A DNA stretch of 13,406 nt from an uncultured Paracoccaceae bacterium (GTDB taxonomy: Bacteria > Pseudomonadota > Alphaproteobacteria > Rhodobacterales > Rhodobacteraceae). The DNA lies in assembly GCA_937927885.1 (NCBI GenBank), contig CALEZJ010000122.1, positions 1-13,406 on the forward strand, read 5' to 3'. Below, in pieces: positions 7,063 to 13,406 of the stretch; positions within the stretch are counted from its first letter, which is position 1, and each line of letters begins with the position of its first letter. The position numbers and the translations under genes are program-made. The notes beneath the pieces were generated by a model. The model ran no database searches. It was not told the DNA's origin and saw nothing but the letters and a program-made list of their open reading frames with translations.

Positions 7063-9489
7063 ATGCTTTCGTCGAAAGAACCGACCGAACCGCCCAGGAC
7101 CGAAGCGACCAGGATGCCAGCCGACGCAGCCCTCTCCACGCCGCCCGCCGCCGTCGGCCTTGGCCTGCGCCCCTCGCTGACGCTTGCCGCGCTGGCGCTT
7201 GGGGCCGTCGGATTGGGCTGCGTCGCCCTGGGGTTGGCCTGGGTCGGCTTTGCCAGTGGCGCGATGATCGTCGCCACTTCGGCAATCACCATGGCCCTGG
7301 TCGGCGGGGCGCTCGCCCTCGCGCGGCGGATGGCCCGGCACCGGCGTGACCGCTCGGCGGGCCTGCTCGCGCAGGCCTTCGCGCATGACCCTGACGCGGT
7401 CTGCGTGACCGATCGCAGCGGCAGGGTCAGCGCGGTCAACCTGCGCGCCGCCGATTGCCCCCAGCCCGAAATGCGGCTGCGCGGCTGGTGCGTCGATCCC
7501 GGTCAGGTCGTGGCGGCTGTGCTGGCCGAGGTTGGGGTGTCAGGCCATGCAACACGGGAATTTCGAAGGCAAGACAATGGATTGCGCATCAGTGCCCATG
7601 CCGCCGAGGGCCTTCGCGATGTGGTGATCTGGCGGTTCAGCCCCGTCGCCCAATCCGGGCAGCGGACGATCGACTCGCTGGGCTTGCCCATCGTCAGCCG
7701 GGAGGGGGGCGAGATCGTCGCCAATGCCGCCGCGCGCGCGCTGATCGACCTCGACAGCCCTTCGGGGCGGGCCGTCATCGACGCGGCGCTCGACGGGACG
7801 GGCGAGGTCACGCTGGCAGATGGAACCCAGCTTCTGGCGGTGGGCACGGCCTCGCGCGATGGGCCCCTGGATGTGGTCCTCCTTCCCGCCAGGACCGGGC
7901 TGGCCGCCGGAACGCGCGCGCTTGGGCCCGGGACTGACTTTGACGACATTCCGGTGGCCTTGGCCAACCTGTCGTCCGACGGGCGAATCACCGGCACGAA
8001 TCGCCTTGCGCGCCTGCTTCTGGGATTGTCGGTGGGCGAGCCGCGCTTTTTCTGGGAGGTGGTCGAGGGGTTGGGGCGCCCGGTCTCCGACTGGCTCGAG
8101 GATGCGCGCGCCGGCCGCCAGCTTGGTCGCCCCGAGGTGCTTCGGGCCACGCTCACCGGTCAGGAGACCTTTGTCCAGATCATCCTGCGCCGGGGTATCG
8201 ACGGCGCGCTGGTGGCGGTGATCTCGGACGCGACCGAACTGAAATCGCTCGAGGCCCGCTTTGTCCAGAGCCAGAAGATGCAGGCAATCGGACAACTGGC
8301 CGGCGGAATTGCGCATGACTTCAACAACCTGCTGACCGCCATTGCCGGGCATTGCGATCTGTTGCTGCTGAACCGCGACCGGTTCGATCCGGATTATGAC
8401 GACCTGCTGCAGATCCACCAGAATTCGAACCGCGCCGCGGCGCTGGTCCGCCAGTTGCTGGCCTTCTCGCGCAAGCAGACCCTGAAGACCGAGGTCCTGA
8501 CCCTTGAAAGCCTGCTCGAGGACCTGACGCATCTGCTGACCCGGCTGGTCGGCGAACGCATCTCGCTGGTCCTCGACCATGACCCGGATCTGGGCGCGAT
8601 CCGCGCCGATCGTCGCCAGCTTGAACAGGTGATCATGAACCTGGTGGTCAACGCGCGCGACGCGATGCCGATGGGCGGGGTGATCCGCATCGAGACCCGC
8701 GCATTGCAACTGGGCGCCGAAATGGAATACGGGCGCGCCCGCGTTCCTGCGGGCACCTACGCGCTGATTCGCGTGATCGACCAGGGCATCGGGATCCCTG
8801 CCGACATCGTCGACAAGATCTTCGAGCCCTTCTTCACCACCAAGAAAGTCGGCGAGGGGACCGGGCTCGGTCTTTCGACGGCCTATGGCATCGTCAAGCA
8901 AATGGGCGGCTTCATCTTTTGCGACAGCGTCGAAGGGTCGGGGACGACCTTTTCGCTGTATTTCGCGCTGGCCGATACCGCCTCATCGCGCGCGGCGAGC
9001 GCCCCGGGGCTGCCGCCGCCGCCCCCCGGCAGTGTCGAGGTCCCGGTACCCGTTGCGCGCCCGGCCCCCCGCACCGCGCCGCGCCAGACGCCAGCGGCCG
9101 AGGTTGCGGCAGGGTCGGGTCGCGGCCGCGCCGTCCTTCTGGTCGAGGACGAAGCCCCGGTGCGCGCCTTTGCCGCGCGGGCCCTGCGCCATCAGGGCTA
9201 TCAGGTCTTCGAGGCCCAGGACGGCGAGCAGGCGCTGGAATTCCTCGAGGATCCGTCCGTCCAGGTCGACATCTTCGTCACCGATGTCATCATGCCGGGC
9301 ATCGACGGTCCGGGCTGGGTCACGCAGGCGCTGGACCGCAGGCCCCAGACCCCGGTGGTTTTCGTCTCGGGCTATACCGAAGACACGCTCAGCGCCGCGC
9401 TGACCCGGATCCCGCGCGCGGTGTTTCTGGGCAAGCCTTTCTCGCTGGGCGACCTGACCGAAACGATCGCGCGGCAAATCGCCAGTTGA
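7063..9489 (+). CDS. cckA: Hybrid sensor histidine kinase/phosphatase CckA
   Basis: An 808-residue membrane kinase. It has two N-terminal helices (about 38-61 and 65-87), then PAS-like regions at about 102-195, 203-285 (degenerate) and 293-395, and a dimerisation domain with phospho-acceptor H418 in [11 protein letters not shown]. The ATPase domain shows N box NLVVNARDA (526-534), DQGIGIP (573-579), FEPFFTTK (587-594) and GTGLGLS (599-605). A proline-rich linker (about 637-688) leads to a receiver domain with D696/E697, phospho-acceptor D741, S769 and K791. The H-box, GGFIFCDS region and fused receiver are characteristic of CckA. CckA passes phosphate via its receiver to ChpT and then to CtrA and CpdR; in Rhodobacterales this pathway controls motility and gene transfer agents. 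The start is uncertain: ATG 7063 is the first after an in-frame TAA (7036-7038), but it lacks a good ribosome binding site, and ATG 7114 (residue 18) is an alternative. Confidence 0.92.
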   Translation: MLSSKEPTEPPRTEATRMPADAALSTPPAAVGLGLRPSLTLAALALGAVGLGCVALGLAWVGFASGAMIVATSAITMALVGGALALARRMARHRRDRSAGLLAQAFAHDPDAVCVTDRSGRVSAVNLRAADCPQPEMRLRGWCVDPGQVVAAVLAEVGVSGHATREFRRQDNGLRISAHAAEGLRDVVIWRFSPVAQSGQRTIDSLGLPIVSREGGEIVANAAARALIDLDSPSGRAVIDAALDGTGEVTLADGTQLLAVGTASRDGPLDVVLLPARTGLAAGTRALGPGTDFDDIPVALANLSSDGRITGTNRLARLLLGLSVGEPRFFWEVVEGLGRPVSDWLEDARAGRQLGRPEVLRATLTGQETFVQIILRRGIDGALVAVISDATELKSLEARFVQSQKMQAIGQLAGGIAHDFNNLLTAIAGHCDLLLLNRDRFDPDYDDLLQIHQNSNRAAALVRQLLAFSRKQTLKTEVLTLESLLEDLTHLLTRLVGERISLVLDHDPDLGAIRADRRQLEQVIMNLVVNARDAMPMGGVIRIETRALQLGAEMEYGRARVPAGTYALIRVIDQGIGIPADIVDKIFEPFFTTKKVGEGTGLGLSTAYGIVKQMGGFIFCDSVEGSGTTFSLYFALADTASSRAASAPGLPPPPPGSVEVPVPVARPAPRTAPRQTPAAEVAAGSGRGRAVLLVEDEAPVRAFAARALRHQGYQVFEAQDGEQALEFLEDPSVQVDIFVTDVIMPGIDGPGWVTQALDRRPQTPVVFVSGYTEDTLSAALTRIPRAVFLGKPFSLGDLTETIARQIAS

Positions 9490-9518
9490 CCGGAGACCCC
9501 GCTTTCGCGCGGCTCCGG
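9490..9518 (+). terminator. Stem-loop directly after the cckA stop codon
   Basis: CCGGAG (9490-9495) pairs with CTCCGG (9513-9518), and inside it CCGC (9499-9502) pairs with GCGG (9509-9512) with a 3-nt bulge (ACC) on one side, closing a six-base loop. The stem starts at the base after the TGA. No T-run follows, so it may be a weak or Rho-dependent stop or a 3' end stabiliser for cckA mRNA. Confidence 0.4.
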
Positions 9519-9555
9519 CTGGCCGGATCGGGTCGTCCCCGGCGCCGCAGAGGTC

Positions 9556-9589
9556 GGTTGCGGTGCTTGCAATGGCCGGTTGCGCTGCT
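9556..9589 (+). repeat. Direct repeat overlapping the putative cobT promoter
   Basis: GGTTGCGGTGCT (9556-9567) and GGTTGCGCTGCT (9578-9589) match at 11 of 12 positions and are 22 bp apart start to start, about two turns of the DNA helix. The second copy lies in the spacer and touches the -10 of the proposed cobT promoter. Same-face spaced direct repeats of this kind are typical of transcription factor sites; no known factor is recognised. Confidence 0.5.
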
Positions 9590-9594
9590 ACGAG
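9567..9594 (+). promoter_or_regulatory. Candidate promoter of the cobTSCU operon
   Basis: TTGCAA (9567-9572) and TACGAG (9589-9594), 16 bp apart, would start transcription near 9601, about 25 nt before cobT. The -35 is good and the -10 poor. The 135-bp gap after cckA contains no recognisable B12 box, so a cobalamin riboswitch is not supported. Confidence 0.35.
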
Positions 9595-9624
9595 GGGCGA
9601 AAGCACCGTGAACTTCGGAAAACC

Positions 9625-10629
9625 ATGATGACCGACCCCCTCGCCGCCCGCATCCGCCAGACCATCGACAGCAAGACCAAACCTCTGGGTGCCCTGGGCC
9701 GGATTGAGGACCTTGCGGCACAGATCGCGATGGTGCAGGGCAGCGTCGCCCCGGTGATGACCCGGTGCACGCTGACCATCTTTGCCGCCGATCACGGCAT
9801 CGCCCACGCCGGGGTCTCGGCCTTTCCGCAGGTGGTGACGGGCCAGATGGTGCTGAATTTCCTCGCGGGCGGGGCGGCGGCCAATGTCTTTGCCCGGGTG
9901 AACGGGGTCGCGCTGCAGGTGGTCGATGCCGGTGTCGCGGGCGAGCCCATCGACCATCCGGCGTTGATCCGCCACCGCATCGCGCCCGGCACGGCGAATT
10001 TCCTCACCGGACCGGCGATGAGCGGGGAGCAGGCGCAACAGGCGCTGGCCGCGGGCCGCACCGTCGCGCGCGGGGCGGCGGGCGAGGCCTTGGCCTTTGG
10101 CGAGATGGGCATCGCCAACACCGCCACCGCGGCGGTGCTGGCCCACAAGCTGAGCGGCCTGCCGCTGGCTGACCTGGTCGGACGCGGCACCGGGCTCGAT
10201 GATGCCGGCCTGGCGCGCAAACGTGCGATCCTCGAACAGGCGGCGGCGCGCACGGCAGACCTGACCCCGGACCAGGCGATGGCCGAATACGGCGGGTTTG
10301 AAATCGTCATGATGGCCGGCGCCATGCTGGAAACTGCCGCCTCGCGCCGCATCGTGCTGGTCGACGGCTTCATCGCCACGGCCGCCGCGCTGCTGGCGAT
10401 CCGCCTCGAACCGGCGTCCCGCGCCGCGATGGTCTTCGCCCATGCCTCGCACGAGGCTGGCCACCGCGCGCTGCTGACCCATCTCGACGCCCGGCCCCTG
10501 CTGGAACTCGACATGCGGCTGGGCGAGGGGACGGGTGCGCTGCTGGCCTGGCCGATGCTGCGCGCGGCGGCGGCGATGATGACCGACATGGCCAGCTTTG
10601 CCGAGGCCGGCGTCTCGGGCAACGATTGA
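9625..10629 (+). CDS. cobT: Nicotinate-nucleotide:dimethylbenzimidazole phosphoribosyltransferase
   Basis: A 334-residue CobT (called CobU in Pseudomonas nomenclature). It moves the ribose phosphate of nicotinate mononucleotide to 5,6-dimethylbenzimidazole, making alpha-ribazole 5'-phosphate, the lower-ligand precursor of cobalamin. Visible landmarks: KPLGALGRIEDLA near the N-terminus, AADHGIAHAGVSAFPQVVT (the base-binding region), FGEMGIANTATAA with E160, GRGTGLDD followed by K199, YGGFEIVMMAGAM, and the catalytic glutamate E301 in LGEGTGA (equivalent to E317 of the Salmonella enzyme). The length fits the family. Two adjacent ATGs (9625 and 9628) share the GGAA at 9617-9620; the second has the better spacing, and the difference is one residue. 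It is the first gene of the cobT-cobS-cobC-cobU operon, 135 bp after cckA. Confidence 0.96.
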   Translation: MMTDPLAARIRQTIDSKTKPLGALGRIEDLAAQIAMVQGSVAPVMTRCTLTIFAADHGIAHAGVSAFPQVVTGQMVLNFLAGGAAANVFARVNGVALQVVDAGVAGEPIDHPALIRHRIAPGTANFLTGPAMSGEQAQQALAAGRTVARGAAGEALAFGEMGIANTATAAVLAHKLSGLPLADLVGRGTGLDDAGLARKRAILEQAAARTADLTPDQAMAEYGGFEIVMMAGAMLETAASRRIVLVDGFIATAAALLAIRLEPASRAAMVFAHASHEAGHRALLTHLDARPLLELDMRLGEGTGALLAWPMLRAAAAMMTDMASFAEAGVSGND

Positions 10630-10633
10630 GCCG

Positions 10634-11362
10634 ATGCGGGGCGCGCGCGCGGCACTGGTCTTTCTGACGCGGCTGCCCGGCGGACAGCTGGAGTCGCCGG
10701 ATTTCGCCCGCGCCCCGGGCTGGTTCGGCGTGGTTGGCCTGGGGAGCGGCGTTGCGCTGGCCGGGGTCTGGACCCTTGCCAGCCTTGTCTGGCCGCCGCT
10801 CGTCGCGGCTCTGGCGACCGTTGCGGCGGGGCTTCTTCTGACCGGGGCGCTGCACGAGGACGGGCTGGCCGATACCTTCGACGGTCTCGGCGCGCAGCGC
10901 ACGCGCGAGCGCGCGCTGGAGATCCTGCGCGACAGCCGGATCGGCACCTATGGCGCGCTGGCGCTGGGCATGGGGCTGGCCACGCGCGTTGCGGCGCTGG
11001 TCGCGCTGGGCCCCGTGGTGCCGGTCGCGCTGATCGCCGGGCAGGGGCTGAGCCGCGTTGCCATGACCCTGGCGCTGCGCCGCGGCCCCTATCTGCGCGC
11101 CGCCGGGGCGGGAAGCGGCATGACCGGGCCCCTGGGGACCGGTCGCTGGCCGCTTCTGGCCGCGACACTGGTCGCCCTCGCGCTCGGCCTCTGGGGGCTG
11201 GGCGGCGCGCTCATCGGCGGGTTGATCGGCCTGACGCTGGCCACGCTGATGCTGCGCCACTGGGCCCTGCGCCGCCTTGGCGGGATCACCGGCGACATCC
11301 TCGGCGCGATCCAGGTGCTGGGCGATCTCGGCTTTGTGCTGGGGGTGCTGGCATGGGGGTGA
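10634..11362 (+). CDS. cobS: Adenosylcobinamide-GDP ribazoletransferase (cobalamin synthase)
   Basis: A 242-residue integral membrane enzyme (CobS, or CobV in Pseudomonas). It joins adenosylcobinamide-GDP with alpha-ribazole or its phosphate to complete cobalamin. The family's acidic motif HEDGLADTFDG (74-84) is present, followed by DSRIGTYG (100-107), and GGITGDILGA (216-225) near the C-terminus. Helices flank these at about 35-70, 108-142, 172-206 and 226-241. I chose ATG 10634, four bases after the cobT stop, because MRGARAALVFLTRLP matches the usual CobS beginning; a TTG at 10598 inside cobT would add 12 untypical residues. There is only a weak ribosome binding site (GAG at 10628-10630), consistent with translational coupling to cobT. 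The end overlaps the next gene by 10 bp. Confidence 0.95.
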   Translation: MRGARAALVFLTRLPGGQLESPDFARAPGWFGVVGLGSGVALAGVWTLASLVWPPLVAALATVAAGLLLTGALHEDGLADTFDGLGAQRTRERALEILRDSRIGTYGALALGMGLATRVAALVALGPVVPVALIAGQGLSRVAMTLALRRGPYLRAAGAGSGMTGPLGTGRWPLLAATLVALALGLWGLGGALIGGLIGLTLATLMLRHWALRRLGGITGDILGAIQVLGDLGFVLGVLAWG

Positions 11363-11877
11363 TCCTGCTGCGCCATTCCCGGCCCGAGGGCGCGGCCGGC
11401 CTGTGTTACGGCCGCACCGACCTGCTGCCCGATGGCAGTCTCGCCGCCGAAATCGCCCGCCTCGCTGCCGAACTTCCGCCGGTGGCGCGCGTCGTCTCCT
11501 CGCCGCTGACCCGCTGCCGCCGACTGGCCGAAGGGCTGGCGCAAGCGCGCGCACTGCCCCTGAGCCTCGATCCCGATCTGATCGAGATGGACTTCGGTGC
11601 CTGGGAAAACACGCCCTGGGACGCGATCCCCCGCGCCGAACTCGACGCCTGGGCTGCCGATTTCCTTCACGCGCGACCCCACGGCGGCGAATCCGTCGCC
11701 ATGCTTGCCGGGCGCACCCGGCGCGTGCTCGATGCCCTGTCCGGCCCCGAGCCGGTGCTGGCCGTCACCCATGCGGGCATCATCAAGGCCGCCCGCGCCG
11801 CCATCGGCGCCCCCGATCCCTGGCGCCATGAAACCCCGTTCGCAACCTGGATCACGCTGGATTGGCCATGTCGGTAA
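11353..11877 (+). CDS. cobC: Histidine phosphatase, probable alpha-ribazole phosphatase
   Basis: A 174-residue member of the phosphoglycerate-mutase-like histidine phosphatases. The catalytic set is complete: R7 and H8 (nucleophile, in LLRHSRP), R54 (in SSPLTRC), the acid E78 (in LIEMDFGAWE) and H140 (in VTHAGI). The third motif residue is Ser rather than the usual Gly or Thr (RHS instead of RHG/RHT). Its place between cobS and cobU points to the alpha-ribazole phosphatase role of Salmonella CobC, removing the 5'-phosphate from alpha-ribazole phosphate or from cobalamin phosphate. It should not be confused with the threonine-phosphate decarboxylase also called CobC. It overlaps cobS by 10 bp (ATGGGGGTGA) and cobU by 10 bp, so translation is probably coupled on both sides. 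Specificity is inferred from context. Confidence 0.88.
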   Translation: MGVILLRHSRPEGAAGLCYGRTDLLPDGSLAAEIARLAAELPPVARVVSSPLTRCRRLAEGLAQARALPLSLDPDLIEMDFGAWENTPWDAIPRAELDAWAADFLHARPHGGESVAMLAGRTRRVLDALSGPEPVLAVTHAGIIKAARAAIGAPDPWRHETPFATWITLDWPCR

Positions 11878-12377
11878 CTCTTGTCCTCGGGGGGGCGCGG
11901 TCCGGCAAATCGGCGCTGGCCGAGCGGCTGACCCGCGCGGGCGGCGCCGATCCGGTCTATGTCGCCACGGCCGGGGCCTGGGATGACGAGATGCGCGCCC
12001 GGATCGCTGCCCATCAGGCTGACCGCGCCGGACAGGGCTGGCACACGATCGAGGCGCCGATCGACCTGCCCGCGGCTCTGGCCGCTGCGGGTGCCGCGCC
12101 GGTGCTGGTCGATTGCCTCACGCTCTGGCTGACCAACCTCATGCTGGGCGATCACCCGATCCTGCCCGCGACCGACCGGCTCGTCGCTGCCCTCGATCGC
12201 CCCGGCCCCACGGTTCTTGTCGCCAACGAGGTCGGCCTTGGCATAGTCCCCGAAAACGCCCTTGCCCGGCGCTTTCGCGACGAAGCCGGGCGGCTGAACC
12301 AGCGCATCGCCGCGCGCGCCGACACGGTGGTCTTTATCGCCGCAGGGCTGCCCCTGGTGCTCAAGGGGCAGATCTGA
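11868..12377 (+). CDS. cobU: Adenosylcobinamide kinase / adenosylcobinamide-phosphate guanylyltransferase
   Basis: A 169-residue bifunctional enzyme (CobU in Salmonella, CobP in Pseudomonas). It phosphorylates adenosylcobinamide and then transfers GMP to give adenosylcobinamide-GDP, the substrate of CobS. It shows the P-loop GGARSGKS (8-15), a histidine in the RIAAHQADR region (H49) that fits the guanylylated histidine of the family, the Walker-B-like LVDCLTLWLTN (80-90), and VANEVGLGIVPENALARRFRDEAGRLNQ, a CobU hallmark. The length is as expected. ATG 11868 overlaps the cobC stop by 10 bp; a TTG two codons earlier is less likely. Last gene of the cob operon, 9 bp from the stop of a convergent gene. 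Confidence 0.96.
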   Translation: MSVTLVLGGARSGKSALAERLTRAGGADPVYVATAGAWDDEMRARIAAHQADRAGQGWHTIEAPIDLPAALAAAGAAPVLVDCLTLWLTNLMLGDHPILPATDRLVAALDRPGPTVLVANEVGLGIVPENALARRFRDEAGRLNQRIAARADTVVFIAAGLPLVLKGQI

Positions 12378-12391
12378 CCCCCCCCTTTATT
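12363..12391 (+). terminator. Possible terminator over the cobU stop codon
   Basis: AAGGGG (12363-12368) can pair with CCCCTT (12382-12387), or GGGGCA with TG-A-CCCC just after the palindrome CAGATCTG, and TTTATT follows at 12386-12391. The convergent arrangement leaves only nine bases (eight C and one T) between the two stop codons, so any terminator has to overlap coding sequence. The T-run is short, so this is tentative. Confidence 0.35.
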
Positions 12392-12800
12392 CCCACCACC
12401 GGTCGATGCGGGCGATGTCGTCATCGGACCAGCCCAGATGATGCGCCAGTTCGTGAACATAGACATGGGTGACCAGCGCCCCCAGCGTGACATCGCCACG
12501 CGCCGACCATTCATCGAGGATCGCCGCGCGAAAGAGCCAGATCACATCCGGCTGCACGGCCACGTCGAACAGCGATTTCTGCGTCAGCGGCACGCCGTCG
12601 TATAGCCCGGTCAGTTCCAGCGGGTCCTCGATCCCCAGATCGTCCAGCATCTCCTCGCTCGCCACCTCTGCCACCTGCACCGCGACCCCGCGCGCGGCCT
12701 CGGCAAAGGGGGCGGGCAGCGCGCGGCGCGCCGCATCGGCCAGCAGTTCGAGGTCTTCCAGTGACGGCGCCCGCATGCGCGCCCAGTTCACTCCGGCCAT
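12387..12800 (-). CDS. Small HEXXH metallopeptidase family protein (Zincin_1/DUF1025-like)
   Basis: A 137-residue protein with a single zinc-site motif HELAH (116-120) in VYVHELAHHLGWSDDDIARID. The motif comes near the C-terminus, followed by G123 and acidic residues 126-128 that could give a third ligand. This arrangement is typical of the short minimal-zincin proteins (Pfam Zincin_1, formerly DUF1025), whose substrates are unknown. There is no signal peptide or membrane segment, so it is likely cytoplasmic. A region about 54-80 (LGIEDPLELTGLYDGVPL) also matches the family style. ATG 12800-12798 has a strong GGGAGGG four bases upstream. It converges on cobU and diverges from gltX across 78 bp. 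Proteolytic activity is inferred from the motif only. Confidence 0.8.
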   Translation of the reverse strand: MAGVNWARMRAPSLEDLELLADAARRALPAPFAEAARGVAVQVAEVASEEMLDDLGIEDPLELTGLYDGVPLTQKSLFDVAVQPDVIWLFRAAILDEWSARGDVTLGALVTHVYVHELAHHLGWSDDDIARIDRWWE

Positions 12801-12878
12801 TCATCCCTCCCTGTCCTGCCTGTGATATGGACAAATCGCGGGCCTTGGTTCAATACCTCGCCCAACAGGAGAGCCCCG

Positions 12879-13406
12879 ATGATCGTCACCCGCTTTGCCC
12901 CTTCGCCCACCGGCTGGATCCATGTCGGCAACCTGCGCACGGCGCTGATGAACTATCTCATCGCGCGCAAGAGCGGCGGGCAATTCATCCTGAGGCTCGA
13001 TGACACCGATCAGGAGCGCTCAAAGCAGGAATATGCCGACGGGATCATGGCCGATCTCGACTGGCTGGGCCTGCATTGGGACCGGGTCGAGCGCCAGTCC
13101 GCGCGGCTGGAGCGCTATGCCGACGAGGCGGCAAGGCTGCGCGCCGCGGGGCGGTTCTATGAGTGTTTCGAGACGCCGGTGGAACTGGACCTGAAGCGCA
13201 AGAAGCAGCTGAACATGGGCAAGCCGCCGGTCTATGACCGTGCCTCGCTGGCGCTGGACGAGGCGGGCCGCGCCAAGGCTCGGGCCGAGGGGCGCGAGGG
13301 CTACTGGCGCTTCCTGCTGGATCAGCAGCGCATCGAATGGACGGACGGGATCCTGGGGCCGATCTCGATCGACGCCGCCTCGGTCAGCGACCCGGTGCTG
13401 ATCCGC
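12879..13406 (+). CDS. gltX: Glutamyl-tRNA synthetase (partial, C-terminus cut by window edge)
   Basis: The first 176 codons of a class I aminoacyl-tRNA synthetase that charges tRNA-Glu. The start shows RFAPSPTGWIHVGNLRTAL; residues 15-18 (HVGN) are the HIGH-type ATP-binding signature. LRLDDTDQERSKQEY (38-52) is the conserved DDTD element of GluRS, and FYECFETPVELD follows in the region where bacterial GluRS may carry a zinc knuckle; here only one Cys is seen. The KMSKS loop and anticodon-binding domain lie beyond the window. ATG 12879 has AGGAGAG five bases upstream. Alphaproteobacteria often have two GluRS paralogues (one may charge tRNA-Gln before amidation); which one this is cannot be settled here. 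No convincing promoter is seen in the 78-bp divergent region. Confidence 0.95.
   Translation, partial: MIVTRFAPSPTGWIHVGNLRTALMNYLIARKSGGQFILRLDDTDQERSKQEYADGIMADLDWLGLHWDRVERQSARLERYADEAARLRAAGRFYECFETPVELDLKRKKQLNMGKPPVYDRASLALDEAGRAKARAEGREGYWRFLLDQQRIEWTDGILGPISIDAASVSDPVLIR

Noticed and set aside
9490..9624. Cobalamin riboswitch before cobT
   Set aside because: I looked for the B12 box and the conserved GCCACTG-type core and saw neither; 135 bp is also short for a full riboswitch plus expression platform after the cckA 3' stem-loop.
8983..10947. A 654-codon minus-strand open frame across the 3' end of cckA, cobT and cobS
   Set aside because: Antisense shadow with Arg/Gly/Ala-rich translation; the plus-strand genes are beyond doubt.
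1..13406. Mobile elements, CRISPR arrays, tRNA genes or defence genes
   Set aside because: No transposase or integrase, no regularly spaced repeats, no tRNA-like TTC-containing T-arm was noticed, and base composition looks even throughout.

Overview
The window is a very GC-rich stretch of bacterial chromosome that reads as an alphaproteobacterium of the Rhodobacterales (Rhodobacteraceae/Paracoccaceae type). The pointers are a CckA-type hybrid histidine kinase with a CtrA box upstream, the PpiD-like chaperone next to trpE, the sequence style of CobS/CobT/GluRS, and the strong GC bias. All genes look like intact housekeeping genes. I see no insertion sequence, prophage, CRISPR array, tRNA or rRNA.

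Left part (1-5696, all minus strand): reading in the direction of transcription, an unrecognised polytopic membrane protein (4857-5696) is followed by a class I/II PLP aminotransferase (3624-4793). A 248-bp gap with three inverted repeats and a good candidate promoter comes next, then a PpiD/SurA-like periplasmic prolyl isomerase (1516-3375) and trpE (1-1494, cut by the window edge), 21 bp apart. trpE starts with GTG and has no room for its own leader.

Middle part (5810-9489, plus strand): rsmB (16S rRNA m5C methyltransferase) diverges from the membrane protein gene. It is followed by cckA, which encodes the membrane-bound hybrid kinase that feeds phosphate through ChpT to CtrA. A perfect TTAA-N7-TTAA CtrA box lies 24 bp before the predicted cckA start, suggesting feedback of CtrA on its own kinase.

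Right part (9625-12377, plus strand): a compact four-gene operon cobT-cobS-cobC-cobU carries out the whole lower-ligand (nucleotide loop) assembly of cobalamin. CobU activates adenosylcobinamide to the GDP form, CobT makes alpha-ribazole phosphate, CobC can dephosphorylate it, and CobS joins the halves. The last three genes overlap by 10 bp each. No B12 riboswitch is visible, but a spaced direct repeat overlaps the likely cobT promoter. Then come a small HEXXH metallopeptidase on the minus strand (convergent with cobU, 9 bp between stop codons) and, divergent from it, the first 176 codons of a glutamyl-tRNA synthetase.

I did not find a clearly novel system. The items most worth a second look are regulatory: the CtrA box at cckA, a hairpin that masks the ribosome binding site of the membrane protein gene, the direct repeat at cobT, and the palindromes between the aminotransferase and ppiD.
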